Positions 22,518 through 29,908 of a DNA stretch of 30,434 nucleotides are shown here, piece after piece. Source of the DNA: a bacterium. GTDB taxonomy: Bacteria > Bacillota_A > Clostridia > Lachnospirales > Lachnospiraceae. The notes beneath the pieces were generated by a model, which worked only from the letters and a program-made list of their open reading frames with translations, was not told where the DNA came from and ran no database searches. Within the stretch, counting starts at the first letter, position 1. Each line of letters begins with the position of its first letter. Where the stretch lies: contig SFQZ01000026.1 in assembly GCA_004562915.1 (NCBI GenBank), positions 1 through 30,434 of the forward strand. Direction: 5' to 3'. A program made the translations under genes and the position numbers.

Positions 22518-23567
22518 ATGGAAACAAAGGTGATCCGCATGGATCCGGAAAACATAGAGAAAGAGGCGATACGGGAAGCCGGTGAAATTTTGAAAGCCGG
22601 TGGTCTGGTTGCATTTCCTACGGAAACGGTGTATGGTTTGGGAGGGAATGCATTGGATGAGAAGGCAGCTGAAAAAATTTATGAAGCTAAGGGGCGTCCT
22701 TCGGATAATCCATTAATTATTCATATAGCAGAACTTTCTGCTCTGGACAAAATTGTGACAGAGGTACCGAAAAATGCCAGAAAGCTGGCAAAGAAGTATT
22801 GGCCGGGACCATTGACTATGATTTTTCATAAGAGCAGCTGTGTTCCCTATGGTACCACAGGTGGCTTGGAGACAGTGGCAGTCAGGATGCCGAATCATCC
22901 GGTTGCGCTGGAACTGATCCGGGCCGGCGGCGGCTATGTGGCAGCACCAAGTGCCAATACTTCGGGAAGACCCAGTCCGACCTGTGCCTTGCATGTTGAG
23001 GAAGACCTGACAGGAAAAATTGACAGGATCCTTGATGGCGGTTCTGTGGGAATCGGACTGGAATCTACAATTGTTGATTTTACGGAGGAAGTACCGACGA
23101 TTCTGCGGCCGGGATATATCAATCAGGAAATGTTGGAGGCGGTGATTGGTCCGGTTCGAATGGACAGAGGACTGATCTCAGCAGACAGTGATGTGAAACC
23201 GAAAGCTCCGGGAATGAAATATCGTCATTATGCTCCAAAAGCGGATCTGCTGGTAGTAGAAGGTAGTCCGGAAAAAGTTCAGGAAAAGATACGGAAGCTG
23301 GCGAAAGAAAAGGTGCAGGAAGGTTTTCAGGTGGGAATCATAGCTACAGATGAAAGTGCAGACTGTTATCCATTGGGTCTGGTGAAAAGTATCGGAACCC
23401 GGAAAGATGAGGAGAGTATTGCCCGTCATCTTTTTGGAGTATTAAGAGAATTTGATGACTGCGGTGTGTCTTTTATATATTCCGAAGCCTTTGATACTCC
23501 TCATATGGGACAGGCAATCATGAATCGTCTTCTAAAAGCGGCAGGGCAGCAGAAAATTCAGGTGTGA
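22518..23567 (+). CDS. tsaC: L-threonylcarbamoyladenylate synthase (Sua5/YwlC type)
   Basis: A 349-aa enzyme that makes threonylcarbamoyl-AMP from Thr, bicarbonate and ATP for the t6A37 modification of ANN-decoding tRNAs. The YrdC domain spans residues 10-200 (LVAFPTETVYGLGGNAL; KGRPSDNPLIIHI read as AKGRPSDNPLIIHI; PSANTSGRPSPT), followed by a linker with APGMKYRHYAPKADLLVV and a C-terminal Sua5 domain to residue 349. This two-domain length marks the Sua5/YwlC subtype. AAAGGTGAG precedes the ATG. First gene of an operon with the phosphatase-like gene 9 bases downstream, the same neighbourhood as Bacillus ywlC-ywlE-ywlF. Confidence 0.93.
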   Translation: METKVIRMDPENIEKEAIREAGEILKAGGLVAFPTETVYGLGGNALDEKAAEKIYEAKGRPSDNPLIIHIAELSALDKIVTEVPKNARKLAKKYWPGPLTMIFHKSSCVPYGTTGGLETVAVRMPNHPVALELIRAGGGYVAAPSANTSGRPSPTCALHVEEDLTGKIDRILDGGSVGIGLESTIVDFTEEVPTILRPGYINQEMLEAVIGPVRMDRGLISADSDVKPKAPGMKYRHYAPKADLLVVEGSPEKVQEKIRKLAKEKVQEGFQVGIIATDESADCYPLGLVKSIGTRKDEESIARHLFGVLREFDDCGVSFIYSEAFDTPHMGQAIMNRLLKAAGQQKIQV

Positions 23568-23576
23568 GGAAATAAT

Positions 23577-24038
23577 ATGGTAATACGGTATAAAAAACTG
23601 ATTTTTGTAGATACCAATGATAATTGCAGAGCGCCTATGGCAGAGTTGATTTTGAAAAGAAAATTTCTGACGAATCCTCTGAGTATCGAGTCCAGAGGTC
23701 TGGTGGTACTTTTTCCGGAGCCATTGACTCCGAAAGCGGAGACTGTACTTGTCAACAATGGTTATCCGACCCCATCTCATATTGCCCGACAGCTGGAACA
23801 GGAAGATATTACTTCAGATGTACTTCTTCTGACAATGGAAGACAAGCAGAAGTCTGAGATATGGGAAACTTTTGAAAATGCTCCCCATGTATATACGGTA
23901 AAAGAGTATGTGGGAGAGACAGGAGATATACCGGCACTGTATGGACAGCCTTTGGCTGTATACAGTCAGTGCTATACGGAACTGGAATTGTTGATGCGAA
24001 AACTTGTGATAAGATTGAATGAAGAGGAGGAACTGTAA
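23577..24038 (+). CDS. LMW protein-phosphatase homologue lacking catalytic residues
   Basis: A 153-aa member of the low-molecular-weight tyrosine/arginine phosphatase family (YwlE-like by position). The P-loop aligns as FVDTNDNCRAPMAE against the usual FVCTGNTCRSPMAE: the nucleophilic Cys is Asp12 and the Gly is Asn14, while Arg18 remains. The general-acid DP[FY]G motif reads DIPALYGQPL, so Asp and Pro are replaced by Ala-Leu. The reading frame is intact, spacing is conserved and translation is coupled to rpiB (stop and start overlap as TAATG), arguing for a maintained protein and against a pseudogene. It is probably a catalytically inactive regulator or binder, or uses different chemistry. 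GAGGAAATAAT precedes the ATG. Confidence 0.85.
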   Translation: MVIRYKKLIFVDTNDNCRAPMAELILKRKFLTNPLSIESRGLVVLFPEPLTPKAETVLVNNGYPTPSHIARQLEQEDITSDVLLLTMEDKQKSEIWETFENAPHVYTVKEYVGETGDIPALYGQPLAVYSQCYTELELLMRKLVIRLNEEEEL

Positions 24039-24469
24039 TGTTAGCAATCGGATGCGATCATGGCGGTTATGAATTGAAAAAAGAAATTGAAGCTTATTTG
24101 GATCAGAAGGGAATTGCCTATAAAGATTATGGATGCGACAGTACAGCTTCTGTTGATTATCCGATTTATGCCAGAAAAGTTGCCCATGCAATTCTTGATG
24201 GAGAATGTGAGAAAGGAATATTGATCTGTGGTACCGGAATCGGTATTTCCATTACAGCCAATAAAATTCCGGGAATCCGCGCGGCAGTCTGTACCGACTG
24301 TTTTACTGCACAGGCGACCAGAGAGCACAACGATGCCAATATTCTGGCGTTGGGAGGAAGAGTGGTAGGACCGGGACTGGCAATCAAGATCGTGGAGACA
24401 TTTCTTGAGACTCCATTTTCCAATGATGAACGTCATATTCGAAGAATTAAACTGATTGAAGAAGAATAA
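24038..24469 (+). CDS. rpiB: Ribose-5-phosphate isomerase B
   Basis: A 143-aa RpiB interconverting ribose 5-phosphate and ribulose 5-phosphate in the pentose phosphate pathway. Diagnostic segments are AIGCDHGGYELKKEIEAYL, VDYPIYARKVAHAI, and ILICGTGIGISITANK with the catalytic Cys64, then CTDCFTAQATREHNDANILA. Length is classical. The start codon overlaps the stop of the phosphatase-like gene by one base, implying translational coupling. No long C-terminal extension, unlike the RpiB-family protein at 471-1112. Confidence 0.95.
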   Translation: MLAIGCDHGGYELKKEIEAYLDQKGIAYKDYGCDSTASVDYPIYARKVAHAILDGECEKGILICGTGIGISITANKIPGIRAAVCTDCFTAQATREHNDANILALGGRVVGPGLAIKIVETFLETPFSNDERHIRRIKLIEEE

Positions 24470-24509
24470 AGTGGTACTTTCAGATAAATGAAAGTGGAAA
24501 GGGGTACAA

Positions 24510-25139
24510 ATGTCAAAAGTAGTAGTTATGGATCATCCTTTGATTCAGCACAAAATCGGGATTATCCGCAGACAGGAAACAAGTTCAAAAGAATTTCGGG
24601 AGATGATCGGTGAAATTGCCATGCTGATGTGCTATGAAGCAACGAGAGATCTGAAACTGGAGGATGTGGAGATCACCACACCGATCACAAAGACTACAGT
24701 GAAAGAGCTTGCCGGTAAGAAACTGGCAGTGGTTCCTATCCTTCGTGCCGGACTTGGTATGGTGGAAGGTATGCTGGCCATGATTCCGGCAGCAAAAGTG
24801 GGACATATCGGTCTGTATCGTGATCCTGAAACACTGGTTCCGGTGGAATATTATTGCAAGCTTCCGGCAGACTGTTCAGAAAGGGATATTTTTGTTGTGG
24901 ATCCTATGCTGGCAACAGGCGGGTCTGCAGAGGCAGCAATCCAGATGTTGAAAGATAAGGGTGTGCGGAATATTCGGTTTATGTGTATTATTGCAGCACC
25001 GGAAGGAATCAAGAGAATGCAGGAAAGTCATCCGGATGTGGATCTGTATATTGGAGCACTGGATGATCATCTGAATGATCATGGTTATATTGTTCCTGGT
25101 CTGGGAGATGCGGGAGATCGTATTTTCGGAACAAAATAG
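24510..25139 (+). CDS. upp: Uracil phosphoribosyltransferase
   Basis: A 209-aa UPRTase that salvages uracil to UMP using PRPP. The N-terminus (MDHPLIQHKIGIIRRQETSS; EFREMIGEIAMLMCYEATRD), the LAVVPILRAGLGMVEGML segment, the PRPP loop FVVDPMLATGGSAEAAIQ and the uracil-binding end YIVPGLGDAGDRIFGT are all canonical. AAAGGGG precedes the ATG. It lies 40 bases after rpiB in the same direction, with only a weak hairpin between (24477-24494), and ends just before a terminator. The order tsaC, phosphatase-like, rpiB, upp matches the Bacillus ywl-upp region apart from missing ywlG and glyA. Confidence 0.96.
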   Translation: MSKVVVMDHPLIQHKIGIIRRQETSSKEFREMIGEIAMLMCYEATRDLKLEDVEITTPITKTTVKELAGKKLAVVPILRAGLGMVEGMLAMIPAAKVGHIGLYRDPETLVPVEYYCKLPADCSERDIFVVDPMLATGGSAEAAIQMLKDKGVRNIRFMCIIAAPEGIKRMQESHPDVDLYIGALDDHLNDHGYIVPGLGDAGDRIFGTK

Positions 25140-25148
25140 TGTGCCACA

Positions 25149-25173
25149 GGCTGCCCGCAGCGGGCAGCCTTTT
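25149..25173 (+). terminator. Terminator after upp
   Basis: GGCTGCCCGC (25149-25158) and GCGGGCAGCC (25160-25169) form a very GC-rich hairpin followed by TTTTCT. Confidence 0.85.
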
Positions 25174-25203
25174 CTACATAGATCAAATGGGAGGTCTCTA
25201 CAG

Positions 25204-25689
25204 ATGAAAGGAAAGAGAGAAGATTATATAACGTGGGATGAATATTTTATGGGAGTAGCAAAATTGTCCGGAATGAGATCCAAGGATCCAAATTCTCAGG
25301 TGGGTGCCTGTATTGTCAGTGAGGATAATAAGATTTTGTCCATGGGCTATAATGGATTTCCCATGGGATGCTCAGACGATGAATTTCCATGGGCACGGGA
25401 AGGGGATGCCCTGGATACCAAGTATCTTTATGTGACGCACAGCGAACTGAACGCTATTTTGAATTATCGGGGAGGTTCTCTGGAGGGAGCCAAGCTTTAT
25501 GTGTCATTATTTCCCTGCAATGAATGTGCAAAGGCAATTATACAGGCGGGGATCAAGACGATTATTTATGAAACCGACAAATATGCGGATACACCGGCAG
25601 TTCGGGCTTCGAAAAGAATGCTGGATGCGGCGGGAGTACGATATTATCAGTATAATCATACAAACAGGGAGATTGTAATTCAGGTATAA
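25204..25689 (+). CDS. dCMP deaminase (ComEB type)
   Basis: A 161-aa zinc cytidine/deoxycytidylate deaminase. It converts dCMP to dUMP for thymidylate synthesis. Zinc and catalytic residues are visible: His79 and Glu81 in VTHSELNAIL, and Cys105/Cys108 in LFPCNECAKAI. SKDPNSQVGACIV and MGYNGFPMGCSDDEFPW are typical of the dCMP deaminase/ComEB group. GGGAGG lies 9 bases before ATG 25204; the open frame continues upstream through the upp terminator and is not used. It is separated from upp by the terminator, so expression depends on read-through or a weak local promoter. Pairing with upp fits pyrimidine salvage. Confidence 0.88.
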   Translation: MKGKREDYITWDEYFMGVAKLSGMRSKDPNSQVGACIVSEDNKILSMGYNGFPMGCSDDEFPWAREGDALDTKYLYVTHSELNAILNYRGGSLEGAKLYVSLFPCNECAKAIIQAGIKTIIYETDKYADTPAVRASKRMLDAAGVRYYQYNHTNREIVIQV

Positions 25690-25697
25690 ATCGGGGG

Positions 25698-25726
25698 TTG
25701 ACAAACAGATAGGCTTCGGATAAAAT
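25698..25726 (+). promoter_or_regulatory. Promoter of the proS T-box leader
   Basis: TTGACA (25698-25703), a 17-bp spacer and TAAAAT (25721-25726), directly after the dCMP deaminase stop codon. Confidence 0.75.
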
Positions 25727-25732
25727 TTCTTT

Positions 25733-25974
25733 AGTGTTAAAATGGCTATGAAGGGAATAGTACATACGAACCGATCAACAGAGAGGAGATCAGCGGTGAG
25801 AGATTTCCGTGAGGAACGTGTGGAACCGGCCCCGGAGCTGCCTGTGAAGAACAGGACGCGTGCTTTGGCGTTAAAAAAGCAAGGTAAGTGAACAGTCTTT
25901 GACTGTTAATTAGGGTGGTACCGCCGGGCGAGCGCTTGGTCCCTGTAGGGGGATTGAGGGCTTTTTTTCGTATA
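25733..25974 (+). ncRNA. T-box riboswitch controlling proS
   Basis: The leader contains the T-box sequence AGGGTGGTACCGC (25912-25924), preceded by a perfect stem (AACAGTC 25891-25897 with GACTGTT 25901-25907) and followed by an intrinsic terminator (25931-25968) with a run of seven T. The 5' part contains GGGAATAGTAC and AGAGAGGAGATCAGCGGTGAG, typical of clostridial T-box stem I regions. A plausible proline specifier is CCG at 25826-25828 (in TGGAACCGG), but I could not fold stem I by eye. Uncharged tRNA-Pro would stabilise the antiterminator and allow proS transcription. Confidence 0.92.
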
Positions 25975-26063
25975 AAAAGGATGTTTATGTTTTTACGATT
26001 CGCAAGAGGCAGCCAGTCCATTACAGGAAATAATAAAATGATATGATAAATGGAGGAAAAACA

Positions 26064-27503
26064 ATGGCAAAGGATAAGAAACTGGTGGAAGCGATTACTT
26101 CCATGGAAGAAGATTTTGCACAATGGTATACAGACGTTGTGAAAAAAGCGGATCTGATTGATTACACAAGTGTAAAAGGATGTATGGTGATTAAACCGGC
26201 AGGATACGCAATCTGGGAAAATATCCAGCATGAACTGGACAGAAGATTCAAGGAGACAGGAGTAGAGAATGTATATCTTCCGATGTTTATTCCGGAGAGT
26301 CTGCTCCAGAAAGAAAAGGATCACGTGGAAGGCTTTGCGCCGGAAGTTGCCTGGGTAACTCACGGAGGACTGGAACCACTGCAGGAGCGTCTGTGTGTAA
26401 GACCGACTTCAGAAACTCTTTTCTGTGATTTATATTCCAGAGAAGTGCAGTCTCACAGAGATCTGCCGAAGCTGTATAATCAGTGGTGCTCTGTAGTGCG
26501 TTGGGAAAAGACCACACGTCCGTTCCTGCGTTCCAGAGAATTCCTGTGGCAGGAAGGTCATACGGCTCATGCCACTGCTGAAGAGGCAGAAGAGAGAACC
26601 ATTCAGATGCTGAATGTATATGCGGATTTTTGTGAAGAAGTTCTGGCAATTCCGGTTATCAAAGGACGTAAGACAGATAAAGAGAAATTTGCCGGTGCAG
26701 AAGCTACTTATACGATTGAATCTCTGATGCACGACGGAAAAGCACTGCAGTCCGGTACCAGCCATAACTTTGGTGACGGATTCGCAAAGGCATTTGGTAT
26801 TCAGTATACAGATAAAGAAAATAAACTGCAGTACGTACATCAAACCTCCTGGGGTATGACTACACGTATGATCGGTGCTATCATCATGGTTCACGGAGAT
26901 AACAGTGGTCTGAAACTGCCGCCGAGAATTGCTCCGGTTCAGGCTGTCATCATTCCGATTCAGCAGAGAAAAGAGGGAGTTCTTGAGAAAGCAGCAGAAC
27001 TGAATGCAGTATTGAAAGCAGCCGGAATCCGTGTGAAAACAGACGACACAGACAAGAGCCCGGGATTCAAGTTTGCAGAGCAGGAGATGAGAGGTATTCC
27101 GGTACGAATTGAGTGCGGACCGAAGGATATTGAAGCAAATCAGGCTGTAGTAGTAAGAAGAGACACAAGAGAAAAAATCACAGTATCTTTGGATGAACTG
27201 TCTGGAAAAGTTCAGGAAATTCTTGACTCCATTCAGCATGATATGCTGAAAAGTGCAAGAGCCCATAGAGACGCACATACTTATGTAGCACATAATTATG
27301 AAGAATTCGTACAGACAATTAACGAAAAGCCGGGATTTATCAAAGCTATGTGGTGCGGATGCCAGGAGTGTGAAGATAAGATCAAAGAGGATACGGCAGC
27401 AACTTCCCGCTGTATTCCGTTTGAACAGGAACAGCTTTCCGATACCTGTGTTTGCTGCGGTAAACCGGCGAAGAAGATGGTTTACTGGGGAAGAGCTTAT
27501 TAA
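26064..27503 (+). CDS. proS: Prolyl-tRNA synthetase (short, archaeal/eukaryote-like type)
   Basis: A 479-aa class II aminoacyl-tRNA synthetase that charges tRNA-Pro. The length, the lack of the editing insertion of the long bacterial type, and the Cys-rich C-terminal zinc-type domain (WCGCQECEDKI; DTCVCCGKPAKKMVYWGRAY) place it in the archaeal/eukaryote-like ProRS class found in many clostridia. Class II motifs: motif 2 around CSVVRWEKTTRPFLRSREFL, motif 3 region GMTTRMIGAIIMVHGDNSGL. The ProRS-specific VRPTSET equivalent reads CVRPTSETLF. ATG 26064 with GGAGG upstream is preferred to the ATG at 26043. Preceded by a T-box; ends before a bidirectional hairpin. Confidence 0.96.
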   Translation: MAKDKKLVEAITSMEEDFAQWYTDVVKKADLIDYTSVKGCMVIKPAGYAIWENIQHELDRRFKETGVENVYLPMFIPESLLQKEKDHVEGFAPEVAWVTHGGLEPLQERLCVRPTSETLFCDLYSREVQSHRDLPKLYNQWCSVVRWEKTTRPFLRSREFLWQEGHTAHATAEEAEERTIQMLNVYADFCEEVLAIPVIKGRKTDKEKFAGAEATYTIESLMHDGKALQSGTSHNFGDGFAKAFGIQYTDKENKLQYVHQTSWGMTTRMIGAIIMVHGDNSGLKLPPRIAPVQAVIIPIQQRKEGVLEKAAELNAVLKAAGIRVKTDDTDKSPGFKFAEQEMRGIPVRIECGPKDIEANQAVVVRRDTREKITVSLDELSGKVQEILDSIQHDMLKSARAHRDAHTYVAHNYEEFVQTINEKPGFIKAMWCGCQECEDKIKEDTAATSRCIPFEQEQLSDTCVCCGKPAKKMVYWGRAY

Positions 27504-27610
27504 TAGGATATCAGGCTCGTTCAAGATGTAGTTGTGATTCTTATATTTTTCCATAATTTCAAAAGAAATTACAAATATTTAGATCAAATAGAAAATATAT
27601 AGAGCTATTG

Positions 27611-27665
27611 GAAAAGCCGAAATTTGCGGAAATCAGAAAACTGATCTGCAGAGTTCCGGCTTTTT
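27611..27665. terminator. Bidirectional terminator between proS and the PocR-AraC gene
   Basis: GAAAAGCCG (27611-27619) pairs with CGGCTTTTTC; an inner ATCAG/CTGAT hairpin fills the interior. A-run and T-run on either side suit both convergent genes. Confidence 0.75.
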
Positions 27666-27685
27666 CTTTTGCTGCCAGCAGTGAA

Positions 27686-28939
27686 TCACTGACGGTACTG
27701 GCGGGGAGTAAGCCCGGTATATTTTTTGAAAACCCGGGAGAAATAACTTTGATCCTCAAATCCAGACGCAATCGCAATGTCAATGATCGTATAGTCCGTG
27801 TTGGCAAGAAGTCGTTTACTTTCCTCGATCCGGACCATGTTCAGGTATTCTTTAAAAGAAGAGCCAGTGGATTGCTTAAATATGGTAGAAAAATAAGCCG
27901 GATTCAAGTGCACCTGGTCTGCCACTTCTTCCAGTGTCAGATTTCCCGAGAAATTCTTGGAAATATAGGAAATTGCTTTTTTGATAAGATCATGGTTTTT
28001 CCCGGGTATGTAGTCAAACATATTTTCAATAAAAGCTTCCAGTGTTTCCTGAAGACTATAACAAAGATCATCCAGGTTCTGGATCTCCTGAAGATTTTTC
28101 AAAAAATGATTATTCATTTTTAAAATAATATCATTGGTGGCGCCTCCTTCAATGGCGGCTCGGGATAACAGGGAGCAAAGTTCAATGGCACGTGTCTTAA
28201 TGATTCCCAGATTATTTCCCTCTGCAAAGAAAACATAACCGAGAAGATCATTGAGAATGGCTTTTGCCTGAGCGGCATCTCCGGTTTTTACCTTGGTGAT
28301 CAGTGCCTTTTCTTTGTCGTAAGGATATTCCATTCTGTAAGAAGTGGAACAGGATTTATAATTCTGTATGGATTCATTGATTTTGGACTGCTGCTGAAGC
28401 TTCTCCTGCTTAATGATAAATTGCTGATAACTGTCGGAGATCAGGCTGGAAAACATGTAGTAAAGAAGGCGGCTGATCTGCGTGACTTTTGCTGGCGGTA
28501 CCACAGGCAGGACATGAGATTCTTCGTAAAGTTCCAGAAGAGAATCCAGAGGAATATGATATTTATCAGAAATATCAGAAATCAATAAAGAATCCGGTTC
28601 ATCCATCAAAAACGGACCAACAAGTATGGAACCAAAAAGGATGTTTTTGTTGATCAGAGGAAATACAATATGGTTCAAGTTGGCATGGCAGGAAAAAATA
28701 TAGGTTTCTCCCAGGTCCATGGCCCGTTTTCCTGCTTTAATATGGAGACGGCTGCATTCATCTCCGGGCGGAAGAAAGCGGCGAAAAAGATTACAGAAAG
28801 AAGTGATATCGCCTTGAACCTGAAGAATATGTCCGGTATCATCAATAACCTGTATAGGAAGTCCCACACAGGCATGAAAAACTTTAAGCATATCGGTAAG
28901 CTGTTCTTTTTTTAAAATTGTGTATAAATATGGTGTCAT
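27686..28939 (-). CDS. AraC-family regulator with PocR ligand-binding domain
   Basis: A 417-aa regulator. Residues 8-175 form a PocR-type sensory domain (LTDMLKVFHACVGLPIQVID; a Cys-rich FCNLFR...DECSRLH segment and FSCHANLNHIVFPL). A middle helical region (175-310) follows, then a C-terminal AraC DNA-binding domain (FSGNLTLEEVADQVHLNPAY; GFEDQSYFSRVFKKYTGLTP). GGGAGG precedes the ATG ending at 28939. It is divergent from the corrinoid-protein operon; in related acetogens such regulators sit next to methyltransferase operons, so it probably activates that operon in response to a methylated substrate or derived signal. The direct repeats at 29038-29069 are candidate binding sites. Confidence 0.88.
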   Translation of the reverse strand: MTPYLYTILKKEQLTDMLKVFHACVGLPIQVIDDTGHILQVQGDITSFCNLFRRFLPPGDECSRLHIKAGKRAMDLGETYIFSCHANLNHIVFPLINKNILFGSILVGPFLMDEPDSLLISDISDKYHIPLDSLLELYEESHVLPVVPPAKVTQISRLLYYMFSSLISDSYQQFIIKQEKLQQQSKINESIQNYKSCSTSYRMEYPYDKEKALITKVKTGDAAQAKAILNDLLGYVFFAEGNNLGIIKTRAIELCSLLSRAAIEGGATNDIILKMNNHFLKNLQEIQNLDDLCYSLQETLEAFIENMFDYIPGKNHDLIKKAISYISKNFSGNLTLEEVADQVHLNPAYFSTIFKQSTGSSFKEYLNMVRIEESKRLLANTDYTIIDIAIASGFEDQSYFSRVFKKYTGLTPRQYRQ

Positions 28940-29037
28940 ATCAATTCGCCTCCCGGTTGAAAATCAACGTATAAATTATCAAAATATGCTGGATGATGAT
29001 TATATATTTTCTACTTATTTTACCATGACATAATAGA

Positions 29038-29069
29038 TAAAAAAAGTACTATCAATCTAAAAAAAGTAC
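29038..29069 (+). promoter_or_regulatory. Candidate AraC/PocR regulator operator (direct repeats)
   Basis: Two identical 12-bp copies of TAAAAAAAGTAC at 29038-29049 and 29058-29069 are exactly 20 bp apart, two helical turns, as for AraC-type tandem half-sites. A third partial copy (TAAAAAAAG) starts at 29083. A TAGAAT box at 29093-29098 lacks a good -35, fitting an activator-dependent promoter. Confidence 0.5.
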
Positions 29070-29174
29070 AATATTTTTAAAATAAAAAAAGCTAGAATAC
29101 AGATAAAGCAAGAGGGATGCGGAGCCCTGACTTTAAATACATAAAATATGGTGACACATGGGAGGAATGTGAAC

Positions 29175-29819
29175 ATGGCAATTATTCAGGAAATTTCAGA
29201 ATTCTTACAAAAAGGAAGAGCTAAAAATGTAAAAACACTGGTACAGCAGGCACTTGACGAAGGAATGGATCCAAAAGTAATCTTAAATGAAGGTTTGCTG
29301 GATGGTATGATGATCGTAGGAAGCAAATTTAAAAAGAATGAAATATTTGTACCGGAAGTTCTGGTAGCTGCCAGAGCAATGAATGCTGGACTGACAATTC
29401 TGAAACCAAAGCTGGTGGAAGTAGGAAATGAACCAATCGGACGTGTAGTAATCGGTACTGTAGAAGGCGATTTGCATGATATTGGTAAAAACCTGGTTGG
29501 AATGATGCTGCAGGGTGCAGGATTTGAAGTTATTGATGTGGGTGTAGATGTAAAACCGGAAACATTTATTGAAAAAGCAGAGACAGAAGGCGCAGATATT
29601 ATCTGTATGTCCGCATTGCTTACTACAACTATGACAAATATGCAGAATGTAATCAACAAATTAAAAGAAGAAAATCTTCGGGATAAATACATTGTTATGG
29701 TTGGCGGAGCACCGGTTAATGAAAGCTTTGCACAGGAAATCGGCGCAGATTTCTATACTCCGGATGCAGCAAGCGCAGCTGAAGCAGCCAGAGATGCAGT
29801 ATTGAAAAAAACAGCATAA
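29175..29819 (+). CDS. Corrinoid (methyl-carrier) protein
   Basis: A 214-aa cobalamin-binding methyl carrier of the MtaC/MtbC/MtvC type, which accepts a methyl group from a substrate-specific methyltransferase and passes it to tetrahydrofolate or another acceptor. Residues 1-88 form the helical cap (B12-binding_2; QALDEGMDPKVILNEGLLDG). Residues 90-214 form the Rossmann B12 domain with the lower-ligand motif DxHxxG in GDLHDIGKNLVG (His101), MSALLTTTM and VMVGGAPVNESF. ATG 29175 has GGAGG 9 bases upstream; the ATG at 29148 has none. First gene after the divergent PocR-AraC regulator. The partner methyltransferase is not in the window. Confidence 0.93.
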   Translation: MAIIQEISEFLQKGRAKNVKTLVQQALDEGMDPKVILNEGLLDGMMIVGSKFKKNEIFVPEVLVAARAMNAGLTILKPKLVEVGNEPIGRVVIGTVEGDLHDIGKNLVGMMLQGAGFEVIDVGVDVKPETFIEKAETEGADIICMSALLTTTMTNMQNVINKLKEENLRDKYIVMVGGAPVNESFAQEIGADFYTPDAASAAEAARDAVLKKTA

Positions 29820-29837
29820 ATAATTGAGACAAGGAAC

Positions 29838-29880
29838 AAAAGGTCAGTCGGGGCATGCTCGCATGCCTGAGACTGACTTT
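29838..29880 (+). terminator. Strong intercistronic hairpin after the corrinoid gene
   Basis: AAAGGTCAGTC...GGGCATG pairs with CATGCC...GACTGACTTT; the arms are nearly complementary. It is followed by CTGG, not a long T-run, so it may set the ratio of carrier to activator by partial termination or by mRNA stabilisation. Confidence 0.65.
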
Positions 29881-29908
29881 CTGGATTACAGAAACATGAG
29901 GAAGCAGG

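Noticed and set aside
24477..24494. Hairpin CTTTCA/TGAAAG between rpiB and upp as a terminator
   Set aside because: Only a 6-bp AT-rich stem without a T-run; rpiB and upp are more likely co-transcribed.
26430..27554. 374-aa minus-strand ORF
   Set aside because: Antisense shadow of proS; translation resembles reversed codon bias, with no domain.
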